A stretch of 64,000 nucleotides of DNA from Hansfordia pulvinata (GCA_006538405.1 BJKQ01000002.1:3720001-3784000); one strand, 5' to 3'. Positions 13,308 through 24,831 are shown, numbered from the stretch's first letter. Made by a program: numbers and translations. Notes: generated by a model not told the origin, from the sequence alone.

Positions 13308-14421
13308 GACAGGGCCGACCCATCCACACGGCCACAAGCCTGCTTGGTTGCGCGTACGAGTTCCCCAGCTTGGGCCGCAGCCCCCTGTGCCGTGCTCGGG
13401 CAAGCCCGGCGCCCTGAAGGCTTGGCCTGATGAGTGAGGGAGGCGCCTCGCCTGCGCGGTGCCCTGCCACGGCGCGCGCGGCACCTGTGTGCGACCGGGT
13501 CACCACCATCGCGGCCGGCGGCGAGGGCGGAGGCAAACCACGCACCCGCCAAGCCACATGGCAGGGCTGCTCCCTAGACAACTCATCTCATCAAGCTCGC
13601 GGCAGCCCCGTCCCTGCTGGACCCCGGCTCCTGGCTCCCATACTGGGCCTTGATCGCCCAAGCTGCCCAAGCAGTCCCTTGGAAGAGCGAGCAGCAAATC
13701 CCCCGTCCCGTCCCCCATCGCGGCGCCATCGCGGCGCTGTTCCCGAGACTCGATCGGGACGTCTCCCTGCCCGGTATCTTGAAGTACCTCTGGCGGTGCA
13801 CACTGGCAGTCACACTCGCGCCCTATTGGAGACCTGGAACCTACAAGCAACCCGCGGTACAAGCAGAAATGGAGACGGAGAGACAGGCTTTTTACCTTTG
13901 CCCAGTTGGTAGTCCCCGTGGCAGCTAAGGTGTTGTCCGCCTCTGCTCCCTCCAACCTGTCCGAGTACAGACAGCTCCCATTCCTACCTTGCCCATCCTT
14001 GCTCGTCCTGCTCTGCTCTGCCTGCCTGCCTGCCTGTCGGCCTGCCGTGCCCAAGCTTGTTCGCATCCTACCGCCTCCCAGCCCGCTCGTTTTAAAAAAC
14101 GCCTTGGACCCTTTCCCCAGTTTCCACGTCTCCCTCTGGCCAAGCTTTGGCCCGGTGCCCGTCTTGCCTGCGTATATCAAGACCTGCATCTTCCCCGACT
14201 TTCCCTGCGCCCACATCCTCGTCCAAGCCCCGCAAGACCGCATTTACCCGGTCAAAGACAGAAACGGAAAAACAAAAAATTAAAAATATATCCTTCAGGC
14301 TCCCATCACCGGGTCTGGCTAACTTGTCCTCGACCTCAGCGTTCATCCACTTTCACGCCGCTCTCTGCCCTGCGCTCACTTCTTCACATATCTATCTCTC
14401 CGTTCATCCAGCGAGTACCCG

Positions 14422-14468
14422 CCCCTCCTGGTAGCCGACTCCCAGCCAACTCCTTGAAGCTGTCCCCT
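14422..14468 (+). promoter_or_regulatory. Two STRE-like CCCCT elements upstream of tps3
   Basis: CCCCT occurs at 14422-14426 and 14464-14468, within 250 nt of the tps3 start. CCCCT is the core of the stress response element bound by Msn2/4-type zinc fingers, which control trehalose genes in yeast. A 5-mer is common by chance, so the link is an inference from the gene's function. Confidence 0.25.
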
Positions 14469-14481
14469 GCAGAATAGACGC

Positions 14482-14520
14482 ATGAGTTCGGCAACGCTCT
14501 TCGCTGGCACTGCTGCTTAG
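14482..14520 (+). CDS. Candidate 12-codon uORF in the tps3 leader
   Basis: ATG at 14482 opens a 12-codon frame that ends TAG at 14518-14520, 148 nt before the tps3 start codon and in clean leader-like sequence. If the transcript starts upstream of it, it would be the first ATG that ribosomes meet and could dampen tps3 translation. The transcription start is unknown, so the role is inferred. Confidence 0.2.
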   Translation: MSSATLFAGTAA

Positions 14521-14668
14521 CAAAATCATCCACGCACTAGGCGATCGCAAAAAGCGCTCACCTGCCGTTTTATTACTCATCCGCCATCGGGACCTCGTCG
14601 GCCTTTGCGGCGTCCTAGTTTGCATTTTCCCACAAGTCGGTCGTTCCGCTTTCAACGAACCGCCCACT

Positions 14669-17600
14669 ATGACGATATTTTTGGTTTCTCTGTAAGTGGA
14701 CAAGCGCGCCCAGGTGATTGAGTTGGAGCTCATCCCGTGCCCGTTCCGATGCCCAGCATCACTGCAGCATTGACAGAGGCACAAGGCTGTCCTGCAACCC
14801 GGGTGTTACGGACAACAAGCCTCATCCTTTGGACGGGTGCTCAGCTGCGCTGTCTGTGTGGCACAAACGCTAACACCCATCCCCAGCTTCCTCCCCAAGA
14901 CTGTCCACTTCAAGCTTCCTGAGTCGCCCCCAAGCTCCAGGCCGCCGCCGCCCGCCAAACTTCAGCGCGCGGCCCACACTCAGCACAACACCAAGCCCGC
15001 ACGGCCGCCGATTGACGCGCGACCCAGTCTGTTTGCGCCCGCCCAGGCCGACACGCCGCCTGACACGCCAGAGGAGGAGGACTTCCCGCCCTTTGAACAG
15101 TTCCCGTAAACCAAGACGGATCGCGCAACCCGTACCGCGCCGAGGATGAGCCTCTAGCTGCGCGCTCCAGGGACCAAGAGTACGCCACGCGATGGGGTGG
15201 CCGTAAGAACCAGCCCAAGTCCCGCGCCAACTCGCCTCCCCCCGCTTCGCTCCTCGAAGATGCCGCCACGCTGGACAAGGCCAAGATGCTGGCGCGTCAG
15301 GGCGTCCACCAGCCCAGGACCTCCAGGAGCGAGAGTCACGACAGGGTATTTGCTAACGCCAACTGGTTTGTCGTCGACGCTGAGCAAGGGAACGGAGGAC
15401 TCCGCGCGGCGGCGGAGGCTGCGGGACGCGACGGCCACGAAGCCGAATTCACTTGGGTGGGCACTCTGGGCATGCCGACCGACGCGCTCGAGGGCACACA
15501 GCAGAAGGAGGATATCCACGACCGGCTGGCCACCGAGTTCAACATGCTGAGCGTGTTTTGCTCGGACAAGGACTTTGACGGACACTATCTTCACTTCTGC
15601 AAGCAGATCCTTTGGCCCGTCTTTCACTACCAAATCCCCGACAACCCAAAGAGCAAGGCCTACGAGGACCATTCCTGGAAGTTCTACGTCAACATCAACC
15701 AGGCCTTTGCCGACAAGATCGTCAAGAACTGGAAGCGTGGTGACACTATATGGGTCCATGACTACCACTTACTGCTAGTGCCCAGCATGGTCCGCCAGAA
15801 GATCCCGGATGCCAAGATCGGCCTGTTCCTGCACGTGGCTTTCCCGTCTTCCGAGGTTTTCCGATGCTTGGCCGTCAGGAAAGAGCTTCTCGAGGGCATG
15901 CTTGGTGCGAATCAGATCGGCTTCCAAATCAACGAGTACAGCCGCCACTTTCTTCAGACATGCAGCCGAATCCTCGGCGTCGAGGCCACCACCGACGGGA
16001 TCCAGTTGGAAGACCGATTCGTCAACGTGATCAATAATGCTATCGGCATTGATCCCGTCAACCTGAATCAAGTTCGAGAAGATGATGAGGTCAACAGATG
16101 GATCGGCATCCTCAGGAATCGCTACAAGGGCAAGAAGATCATTGTGGCTCGCGACAAGCTGGACCACGTGCGCGGCGTCCGCCAGAAGCTCCTCTCCTAC
16201 GAGCTGTTTCTTAACAGGAATCCCCAGTGGAGAGACAAAATTGTCCTCATTCAGGTGGCCCTGTCCACCAGCGAGAAGAGCGATCTCGACGCTGCTGTCG
16301 GTGACATTGTCACTCGAATCAACTCCACATGGGCCAGCCTTGCTTACCAACCCGTTCTGTACCTGAAGCAAGACATCCCGTACAACCAGTACTTGGCTCT
16401 GTTGACTATTGCAGATGCCCTCATGATTACCAGCCAGCGCGAGGGCATGAACCTCTCGTCGCATGAGTTCATCGCTTGCCAGGACGGTGCACACACCGAG
16501 AAGAAGCATGGCTGTCTAATCCTTTCCGAGTTCACCGGCACTTCCTCACTGTTCGGCGGCCAACAGCTCTCCGTCAACCCTTGGAGCTACCGCCAATGCT
16601 CGGAAGCCATCAAAGCGGCAATTGAGATGTCGAGCGACGAGAAGAAGACGCGCTGGGAGGCTCTCCACGATGTGGTCGTGCACCACACCGGCGGTCAATG
16701 GTTCAACGACTACCTCGAGCGCCTCGACCTCAACTACGACACGCAGCACCGCCACCACCAAGCCTCGGTGCCTCGTCTTGACCTCAAAACTCTGAGCTCC
16801 CAGTACAGCGACTCTTCCCGTCGCCTATTCATCCTGGATCTCGAGGGCACCTTGATTCCATTCGGTCCGATGAAGGACATCATCCCCATCAACCCGCAGG
16901 TCAGTAATACTCTTTCTAGTGCTACTCTGTACCCATCCTTGCTAACGCCTCACCACGCAGAGAACACTGGGCGTGATTAACGACCTCATGGATGACGACC
17001 GGAACACCATCTACGTCATGTCTGGGCGCAGACCGGAAGAGCTGGAGCAGTTGTTCCGCCTTGTGCCTAATCTCGGCCTAATTGCGGAGAACGGCTGCTT
17101 CATCCGAAAAGTCGGTCAAAGCCGATGGATTGAGATGGCTGATCGAGAGAAGGTGACCTGTTGGAAAGAGTCGGTCAAGAACATCCTCCAGTACTACCTG
17201 GAGCGCACTGCCGGCGCCGAGCTGGAGGACAAGTCATGCTCTCTAGTGTTCCATTACAAGAACGCCGAGGACTTTGCCACGGCCGAGCGCCAAGCCAGCG
17301 ACTGGACCGGCCACATCAACGAGTCGTGTGAGAAGCAGCGCGTTCATGCCACGCAGCTGGACGACTGCGTCATTGCCGAGCCCATCGACTGGACCAAGGA
17401 CATTGCCGCAGCCAAGATCTTCGACGATCACATGCAGCAGAACGAGAACAAGGCCTTTGACTTTGTCATGGTTGTTGGCGACGGCCGCGAGGATGAAAAG
17501 GTCTTCAGGTGGGCCAACAAGTTGAAGCACAGAAAGATCGGTGTCAAGTACCCGTGGACGGTCAGCGTTGGGACCCGCAACACCGAAGCATCCGCCACTC

Positions 17601-17720
17601 TGACCCAGGGTGTCAGTGGTAAGTCACACATACTATACTATCTTGCGGGTGTTATTTCGGAGCTAACATTTCTCGTCAGGCGTGCTTGTCGCTCTTCAAA
17701 AACTGGCAGGCCTGGAATAA
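14669..17720 (+). CDS. tps3: Trehalose-6-phosphate synthase complex regulatory subunit Tps3/Tsl1
   Basis: Scaffold or regulatory subunit of the cytosolic trehalose synthase complex (with Tps1 synthase and Tps2 phosphatase). Exons: 14669-14691, 14887-16899, 16961-17618 and 17680-17720; the introns have GTAAGT/GTCAGT donors and CTAAC branch sites. The short first exon gives MTIFLVSL, spliced to FLPKTVHFKLPES, matching the MTxxxxSLFLP start of the family. A GT20 domain follows (IWVHDYHLLLVPSMVR, LFLHVAFPSSEVFRCLA, REGMNLSSHEFIACQ). Then comes a HAD-like domain with degenerate motif I, FILDLEGTLIPFG, where a catalytic phosphatase has DxDGT; VVGDGREDEKVF is motif IV. This points to Tps3/Tsl1 rather than Tps2. 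The frame breaks at the CCC run 15103-15105. One extra C joins FEQFP to NQDGSRNPYRAEDEP and gives 911 residues. A 65-nt intron (15106-15170) would also fit the phase, but it has a poor GTAAAC donor and no branch site. Confidence 0.9.
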
Positions 17721-18585
17721 GCTGAAGCGGTCGGGCGAGCGGCACGTTTCAAGACAGCCGATACAGACTGCTAGGGCTGCCATCTTGCACGGTCCACTGT
17801 GGAAGCGTCGTCATTGCCGGGAGTTCTCCTTTTTCGTGTATTCATATTTGGACAGTAGAGGTTCTTGGGTGGTTTACGAGTTGGTAGTCCTGCGGGGATG
17901 TTTCGAGGGAACACGCCGCATTTTCAGGATGAGACATAGGCTCACGGAACGAGAAGGGGTTCCTCAGGCGTTTTGCTTTTTGGCTTGATGATTTGTGGTG
18001 ATGGGCCGGCAAGGCTCTGGTCGAGTCATTAGCGAACAGGAGTAGACGGCGCCTCGATTGGTCAATTCGGATATCCAGATCTTTCCCCTCATCCCTTCCC
18101 CTTCTAGCAAGGATGTATCAGTACAATTAGGACTGTAGATATTAAGTTCAGAAATCATCTCATGGCCACGTCGGCCCGCGCCGCTGCGTTGCGTGCACTC
18201 GTTCTCCATCGGAGGGGAACGCGGGCAGGGACATGGGCAGAGCCTTCGCCCCGACGATCGCATTGCACTTCTAAGGTTACAGCGCGTTTGAGCATATCTG
18301 AGCTATGTCGAGTGCCCGCCGGTCTCTTCTCTCTACCAATGTCAAGAACGACGTTCGCGAAGGCACACCCGAAATATCGTATGGCCGAGATTTTCAAAGA
18401 TGGCACCATCTTAACGCACGAGGGCCTGCCACCCTTTAACGGGATTGTTTGCTAATTCCGACAGAAAAGACTCAACCACGCAGCAGCAACACGAAAAGAT
18501 ACGAAAAGATAAGAAAATCGAAAGATGGGCGGCATCCGAAGTTTGATATGGAAAATTTCCCCGGCCAACACCCCTCTGCTTCTTT
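17721..18585. other. Intergenic, convergent 3' ends
   Basis: Lies between the stop codons of the convergent tps3 (+) and the FAD monooxygenase (-). No gene is recognised; it is presumably 3'-UTR DNA for both. Confidence 0.6.
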
Positions 18586-20878
18586 TCAAACCACCGATAA
18601 CGTCCCGAGAGACGCGACGTGCAGGTCCGGCCTGACGCAGACGTACGCCGGTGCAGAGGCGGTCGCGGTGAACCCGTACGCGGCGTGCAGCTTGCCGTCG
18701 ACGTCGACGCAGCGCCGATGAGCCCCGGGACGACCCGAAGATGATGATGAGGGGCTGATGGTCTGTTTCTCCTGCTGCTGCTGCTGTTGCGCCACGACGA
18801 AAAGAACCTCGTAGTCCCGCGGGGCCACGGCTTGGCCCTTGCCAGCCTCGTGCGCGGCTCTCTCCTGGAGCTGCTGCTGCTGCTGCTCCTGGTGGTCGCC
18901 GGAGTTTGCGCTGCCGCCGAAGATGAGGAGTGTGTAGCGCGGCGTGGCGGCGCCCAGGAGGGAGAGCAGGTTGGGTGTGTTGTCGTCGTCGCTGCCTTCG
19001 TCCTGTCTCCTCCTCCGTGCCTTTTCGGCGTGTCCTTCTCCACCACCACCATCATCATCAGCAGAAGAATGGGAAACGTCGACGACGCGGCCGTCCGGGG
19101 CGCGGTCGCCGGGCATCACGGGCCCCTCCCAGGCGCGGGCTCCTCCTCCGCCTCCGGGAGGGAGGAGAAGGGGGCTCCGGCGGTAGCGGATGCCGAGCTC
19201 GGTGACGAAGCGGAGGACGCGGCGGCGGCGGAAGAGGCTGGAGGAGGCCCAGGGGACGACCCAGGGGACGGCGAGGTTGCGGACGGCGACGAGCAGCGGG
19301 TTGGTGGCGGTGGCGAGGGAGAAGACGCGGTCGGTGGTGGACAGCAGGCGCTGCCCGACGGGCCAGCGCTCGGCGTGGTAGCTGTCGAGGAGGATCTGGA
19401 CTTTGTCGTCTTCGCCGTCGTGGGTTTCATGATGATTGTTGTCCTTGTTATTATTAGTGGTCTCCTCCTCCTCCTCCTCCTCCTCCCGCCTCTTCTCCAT
19501 CTCCACCGCGTCGGCCAGCTTCCACCCGAGGTTGACGGCGTCCTGGATGCCCGTGTTCATGCCCTGGCCGCCGGCGGGGGAGTGGATGTGGGCGGCGTCG
19601 CCGGCGACGAAGAGGCGGCCGTCGCGGTAGGCGTTGGCGCCGCGGTGGTGCAGGCGGAAGCGCGTCATCCACGTCGGGTCGCGCAGCTCGCCGTAGCCGG
19701 GCGGCAGCATCGCCCTCCACCAGGCGCGGAAGTCCTCAAGCGTCGGCTCTCCTTCTCCTTCTCCTCTTATTCTGTCTTTATCATCATCATCATCGTCGTC
19801 GTCGTCGTCGTCGTCGTCGTTCTGGCTCGCTTGCGCACCTCCCCTCCCGCCTGCTTCTGCTGCGGCTGCCCCCGCGACGCGACGACGCGGACCCTGTTGT
19901 CGCCCGGAAGCGGGAAGACCCCCATGAAGCCCTGCCCTAGGCAGAAGACGAGGCGGTCCGGGGGGAAGGCCAGGTGGCCGGGGGACAGGGCGGCGTCGCA
20001 CAGGATGAACTCCTGCGCGTACGTGGCGCCCTCAAAGGTCATGCGGCCCGACGCCCGGCGCACCGCGCTGCGCGGGCCGTCGGCGCCCACCACGTACCGC
20101 GCGCGGATCGTCTCCTCCTTGACGACGACCTTTTCCCCCTTCTCTTTGTCGTCTCCGCAGTCGTCATCGTCGCTGCTGGTGGTGGTGGTGGTGGTGCTCC
20201 GCAGCGTCACCGTCACCCCCGTCTCGTCCTGCACAATCGACGTCGCCTCGACCCCGCGCTCGATAGCAGCAGCAGCAGCGACAGCGACACCCCTTCTCCT
20301 CCCATCATCATCACCACCACCACCACCGCCGCTGCCGCCGCCGTTGGCCCGCCCCGCAATATCCGCGAGGCACCCGTCGAGGAACCTCTCCGTGTCGGCC
20401 TGCGAGACGGACACGGGCAGCGGGAAGGCCGAGTCGGCGGGCCTGACGGCCTCGAGGTCGATGTCGGCCGCCTTGCGCCCGCCGACAAACATCCACGTGC
20501 CGTGGATCTCGCGCGCGCTTCTCCTACTCCTACTACCCCCGCTCCTCCTCGCCCTCCTCTCGCTGCTCGCGTCGTCCATCATCCCCGGAGGACCTTCTTC
20601 TTCTTCTTCTTCTTCGCCCAGGCCCAGGAGCCCCCGCGCACGTCGCCCAGGCGGTCCAGCAGCTCGAGCGAGCGCGGCTGCAGCACGAGCGCGCGGCTCT
20701 TGTCGGACCGCGGGCCCGGCTGCCGCTCCACGGCCCGGAACGAGACGCCCCCTCCGCCGCCGCTGCCGCCGCTTCCGCCGCGCCGAGCCAGCTCGCACGC
20801 CAGCGTCGTTCCCGTCGGCCCGCCGCCCACAATCAGCACGTCCACGTCCACTTCTGCTGCGCCCGTTCGAGGCGGCAT
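18586..20878 (-). CDS. FAD-dependent aromatic monooxygenase (PheA/TfdB type), two frame breaks
   Basis: Predicted flavoprotein hydroxylase of the phenol/polyketide hydroxylase class (FAD_binding_3). From the start at 20878, VDVLIVGGGPTGTTLACELA is the Rossmann GxGxxG. Further on are YVVGADGPRSAVRR (DG motif) and RLFVAGDAAHIHSPAGGQGM (GD motif), with DLEAVRPADSAFPLPVSV in the substrate domain. The C-terminus (YEVLFVV to GFTATASAPAYVCVRPDLHV) looks like the thioredoxin-fold tail of the phenol hydroxylase family. Frame changes fall within 20530-20642 (GAA/GAG-rich) and 19750-19840 (GAC/GAT repeat). Both are of the one-missing-base type, or alternatively unusual introns (for example 19839-19754 with a GTGCGC donor). 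Poly-Asp, poly-Glu and poly-Gln runs inflate the reading to about 764 residues. It is the first gene of the putative cluster. The family is sure; the exact model is not. Confidence 0.75.
19770..19822. repeat. (CAT)n-(CGT)n trinucleotide repeat in the FAD monooxygenase
   Basis: CATCATCATCATCGTCGTC-type repeat, read as poly-Asp in the monooxygenase frame. One of the two frame breaks of the gene lies here. Confidence 0.85.
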
Positions 20879-21172
20879 GTCGACCTGGGTTTTGATGAGA
20901 TGCACTCTCTTCGAAAGAACCAAACGACAAAAAAAAAGAATGGAAGGAGGGAAGAAAGATAGTCGGATACCGAGAGCCGGGAACCCCAAATGAAAAGAGA
21001 AAAAAAAAAAAAAAAAACCACCCCTCCCAAAGAGTTATCCTGACTTGAGCCCTTGGCAGATGGGATGGCGGATGCCCCGTGTGTGGTTGAAACGGGTGTG
21101 GGAAGTCGCCCTAGGCTTCCCCTTCAATTAGGTAATTTGCGCGCGTGTGTGTGGTTGTGGTTGTGGGTGTGA

Positions 21173-21209
<37 letters not shown>

Positions 21210-22674
21210 CCATTAGAGGGACAGTAAGAGTTGCGCCAGCAGAATGCGGCGTGTCTACTAACTAATAAGTAGGCGAACCTCGTCCTTATTATACAATCGA
21301 TGGTCTCACCAGCCACCAGAACGCAGCGACTGGCTCGCTTTATTGACTAGGCCGGAAGCGTCCCAGCGCACAGCCGAGCTCGAACCACGCCCAGGGACGC
21401 ACCCACCGGCCGGGAACTCGCGGCGGTTCATCAGGGCGGTGCGCGCAGAGGATCGGAGAGAGAGGGCTCGGGACCGAAGAGATGGGGTCGACGCCGGTGC
21501 AACTCATCAGTCTCGGTGGCCGTTCTCGTCTTCTCGTCTTGGAGGAGGATTCCTGCCGTCCAATCTTCCGGGGCGCGGCCCCCGGGGGGCCGCCAGGGCC
21601 ACACGCCCTTGGGTCGCGGGCGGGCCGGCGCTTCTACCGGGGTGTGCCGGGAGATGGCAACTGTTTCCCTTGTGACCGACCAGATCATGGTCACAGCCAA
21701 GGAAACCAAGTTGGCGCTGTCAAGTCATACAGACGTAGCTCAAGTTGCGTTGCTGAACATACCGCACCCGAACCAGCTAATAGTCAGGTACTAACCGTTC
21801 ACAAAGGGCAGGGAGTGGATGAACCAAACGCTTTGGCTTGGCCGGGAGCCGAATCCATCGCGTATTAGGCGACATGGTCGCGGAACCTTCCGACCACGCG
21901 CGGGTCCTCGTACGAGCATCGCAGGTCCTTGGATGTACTCATATAAGCCCAGGCCTGGACGAGGCTCCGGGTCGAAAAGGTGCGCTTTGGCCTTGCCGCC
22001 GTGGGCTGTGCGGGCGGGTGACATGCGCATCTGACAATCACGAGGAGCGGGCCGTCATCTTGAGAGCACAAGGCGCCTGTCTGTGAATTTCCGCCTCAGA
22101 CGGGGATGATCAGTCATCCTATCTACTCGTATAGACTAAGTTAGGTAGTTAATCCCCGCCCAGGTGCAGTCCCAGTAAGCGCTTCTTCCTAATCTCTCAT
22201 CCGCAACCGCTGCCGCCCCTCTTCCGCCCACTCAGCCTGCAGGTTGCTCTGCCCTTGAACAATGGGACTGGTCTGCCTGGTCGCTCGCTGACACCCTTGT
22301 TACTGGAGGCTTCCGAGTATGATCAGTGTCAGCCTACTCGTACAAGCATGCGTTCTTTCGCAAGTAGCTACTAACTAGGCTATCCTTAAACCCGCATTCT
22401 CACCACCACCAGAAGCCGCAGCTAAAGCCGGACCTGATCAAAGCTCAAGTCGACGCATTCACGATTTCAAAGTCGGGATAATCATCGCAAGTCCTTCACT
22501 TCTGTACTCGGAAGGCATCGAGATTCTGTCGTATCCTGTCCATATCGTTTGTGAACTCAAGTCGTAAGGGACCCCGCTCCAGCTCGATTTGAAAATGTGG
22601 CTGGAGGTAAGGCTGTGAACTGAGGCGCAAAAGTCCCCCTCCCTTTCCCAACAAGACCATCGCCCCCAGTCCCA
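20879..22674. other. Intergenic between FAD monooxygenase and MFS gene
   Basis: Includes the upstream flank of the FAD monooxygenase (an A-run at 21001-21017 and a (GA)n tract at 21175-21205) and the downstream flank of the MFS gene. No supportable coding sequence is seen. GTAC-type words occur near 22115 and 22335. Confidence 0.55.
21175..21205. repeat. (GA)n microsatellite
   Basis: About 15 GA units in intergenic DNA about 300 bp upstream of the FAD monooxygenase start. Confidence 0.9.
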
Positions 22675-24625
22675 TCAAAGCACATACTTGAACAGCGGGC
22701 TCTTGTCGCCTAGGTCCATCAGCTGCGCCTCCGTGTACCGGGCGCGGACCTCGTCCTCCGTCATGCGCGCCTTGGCCGCGTTGCCCGCCTTGTACGACGC
22801 CTCAAGCAGCAGCGCGACCAGCATGCCCGACGCGCCCAGCGCCAGCGACAGCCCGAACCCGAGCCGATACGACGGCGCCTGCTCCTCAAGGTACATGTAG
22901 CTGCCTAGGATCCCGCCCACGTTGCCGATGCAGATGTTGAAGGCGACGCCGATGGCTCGCCGCTTCGCCGGCGCCAGGTTGTTGGCCGCCCACGAGCTGG
23001 CTCCTGGCTGGATCGGGTAGATGCCCATGCACGTCAGGATGATGGCGAAGAAGGCAGGGCCCACGTGGCCAGATAGGTCGCCGTTGAGAGACAAGATGAT
23101 GGCGTATCCGATGGTGATCAGGCCCAGCGGGATCACCACAAACGGCATGCGCCACATGAAGCGGTCCGACAGGTGCGCGAAGAACAGCGACGACAGGCCG
23201 CCCGCGATGTACGGCGGCACCGTCATCAGTTGCGCTGCTGTGTTCTGGAAGCCCATCGACTTGGTGATAGACGGGAGCGTGAATTTTGTGCCTGTTGGTT
23301 TTTCCCATGCTTGAGTCAGCGGGGCAAATACTTTGAAAGAGACATGGGAGGAGACAGCCGTTCGTCTTTTGCACACAGGAGTGGGCGGTTTTCTTTCGTG
23401 ATGCACGTACCGTACGAGCACGCCGAACACACGAACAGACTGTAAGCCTGCATGTACAGCCTCCAGTTGGTCAGGACAGCCTTGAGGTCCTTCCACCGGA
23501 ACTTGTTCTCCTCGTCGGCGTCGGCCTGCCCTCCCTGCTTGATGAACATCTGCAGCTCAAGGAACCGAATCTCGTCGGGGTCGAGCCACCGGCCCGAAAG
23601 GCTCGGCGAGTTGATCAGGCAGGGGAAGCACAGCAGGCCCAGGAGGACGGTAATGGCGCCTTCGATGATGAAGATCCACTGCCAGCCCCGATACCCCCTC
23701 ATGCCGTCCATTTGCGCGATGCCTGCCGCTAGCAGCCCGCTGAAGGCTCCGCTGAGCGCTGACGCGCAGTAGAACCACGAGATCCGCGCCGCCAGGTCCT
23801 TGGGCATATACCAGTAACTACATAGGTAGACGGCCGCGGGGTAGAATCCGGCTCTGCAGGGGTTCGTTAGTTGGACTATCCTCTAAGAGGGGGGAGGGTG
23901 AAGGAAGTCAAAATGAGATGGCGCAAGGAGACTATGAACGTACTCAAGAATGCCCAGGCAAAACCGCGCCGCCGTGAGACCCGCAAAGTCCTTGACTACC
24001 CCGTGGCAAGTCATAATCACGCCCCAGAGCGTGACGATGATGCCGATGTAAGTCGATGGCCTCGGAAATCTCTTCAGCAGCATGTTGCTAGGGACCTCTG
24101 GAGTCGGTGTAAGTTTTCGGGCCAGGCCTATGTTTCGACGTTGATAGACAGGAGGCAGAGTAGATCATGGTACAACGCACCCAGAAGCACGTAAGGGACA
24201 AAGAACAGGGACAAGGCAATGTTGTACTGCACGTCATCGAGATGCAGGTCGTCGGTGAGTCCTTCGATCTTGGCGTTGCCAATGTTGGCGCGGTCCAGTT
24301 GCGAGATCAGGTACAGCACTGCCAGCATCGGCACGAGGCGGATGTCGACCTTTTGGGGATTCCTCACGAGTTAGCTCCGAAGAGAAAACGAGGTGTGCAA
24401 TCTCGATAGAAAGGTTGTAGCTGTGATAGATGGGGCCAGTACCTTGTGAGTGACCTTCTTCCTCCGCTCCTCCGAAAAGTCGTTGTAAAAGTCGGCGTCA
24501 TCCTGCGAGAGGCCGACGACACGGAACGTGTCAATAGTTACGACCTGGCGTGCCTGTTCGACCTGGATGTCGTGGTGCTTGCTGTCCATGGCGTCCATGT
24601 CCGAGGCGCTGTTCTTGTCACCCAT
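22675..24625 (-). CDS. MFS transporter, allantoate permease (Dal5/ACS) family
   Basis: Predicted plasma-membrane H+ symporter of the anion:cation symporter family, members of which carry organic anions such as allantoate, nicotinate or small carboxylates. Five exons (24625-24443, 24349-24181, 24097-23944, 23853-23411, 23291-22675) join in phase with GT-AG borders to exactly 521 residues, typical for the family. After a hydrophilic N-terminus come KVDIRLVPMLAVLYLISQLD and RANIGNA, the family signature at TM1, then about 12 hydrophobic segments. These include EVPSNMLLKRFPRP, CHGVVKDFAGLTAARF, GWQWIFIIEGAI and QPGASSWAANNLAPAKRRA. It ends FKYVL. There is no frameshift. It sits beside the AKR and A-T-R genes and shares promoter words with them, so it may import a precursor or export a product; the substrate is unknown. 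Confidence 0.92.
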
Positions 24626-24744
24626 ATTGGCGACTGAACTTGACGGTGGGGTGGGATTGAAGGGAAGCAGCAAGGAGATGCAACTGTGGTCGCAGTGGCC
24701 AATATCTTCTTGATCTTGGCAGCCACGAACACGGTTGAACCGTA

Positions 24745-24753
24745 ATATTAATA
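24745..24753. promoter_or_regulatory. AT-rich core promoter element (ATATTAATA) of the MFS gene
   Basis: An AT-only 9-mer in GC-rich surroundings, 120 nt upstream of the MFS start codon. The same 9-mer is found 92 nt upstream of the A-T-R reductase start. Likely TATA-like; inferred from position. Confidence 0.35.
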
Positions 24754-24822
24754 CTCGGCCGCGCAAGGTGACGGGAATGATTGTCGCCCCGGTGTGTTGC
24801 CCAGGTCGCCCATTCGCGGGGC

Positions 24823-24831
24823 GCTTTTCCG
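24823..24831 (+). promoter_or_regulatory. GCTTTTCCG candidate cluster motif, copy 1
   Basis: GCTTTTCCG lies about 200 nt upstream of the MFS start. Further copies are at 25172, 27365 and 27387, all in intergenic DNA of the putative cluster. Confidence 0.3.

Larger units (their letters stand above)
6247..14668. other. Large gene desert and probable tps3 leader
   Basis: About 8.4 kb in which I find no supportable gene on either strand; the open frames are short and arginine/proline-rich, as expected by chance in GC-rich DNA. It contains a 21-C run (6875-6895), a 17-bp direct duplication around 7178-7212, a (GGC)n run near 9468, many GTACGAGTAC and TACATGTAC words, a (TG)n tract near 13096 and a CAG run near 13273. 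From about 12.3 kb the plus strand becomes CT- and CAA-rich, with splice-donor-like GTACGTAAGG near 12921, which suggests long spliced 5' leader DNA of tps3. Confidence 0.5.

Noticed and set aside
18787..20895. 702-codon plus-strand frame over the FAD monooxygenase
   Set aside because: Antisense to clear FAD motifs; composed mostly of Pro/Arg/Ser/Ala repeats from the trinucleotide tracts.
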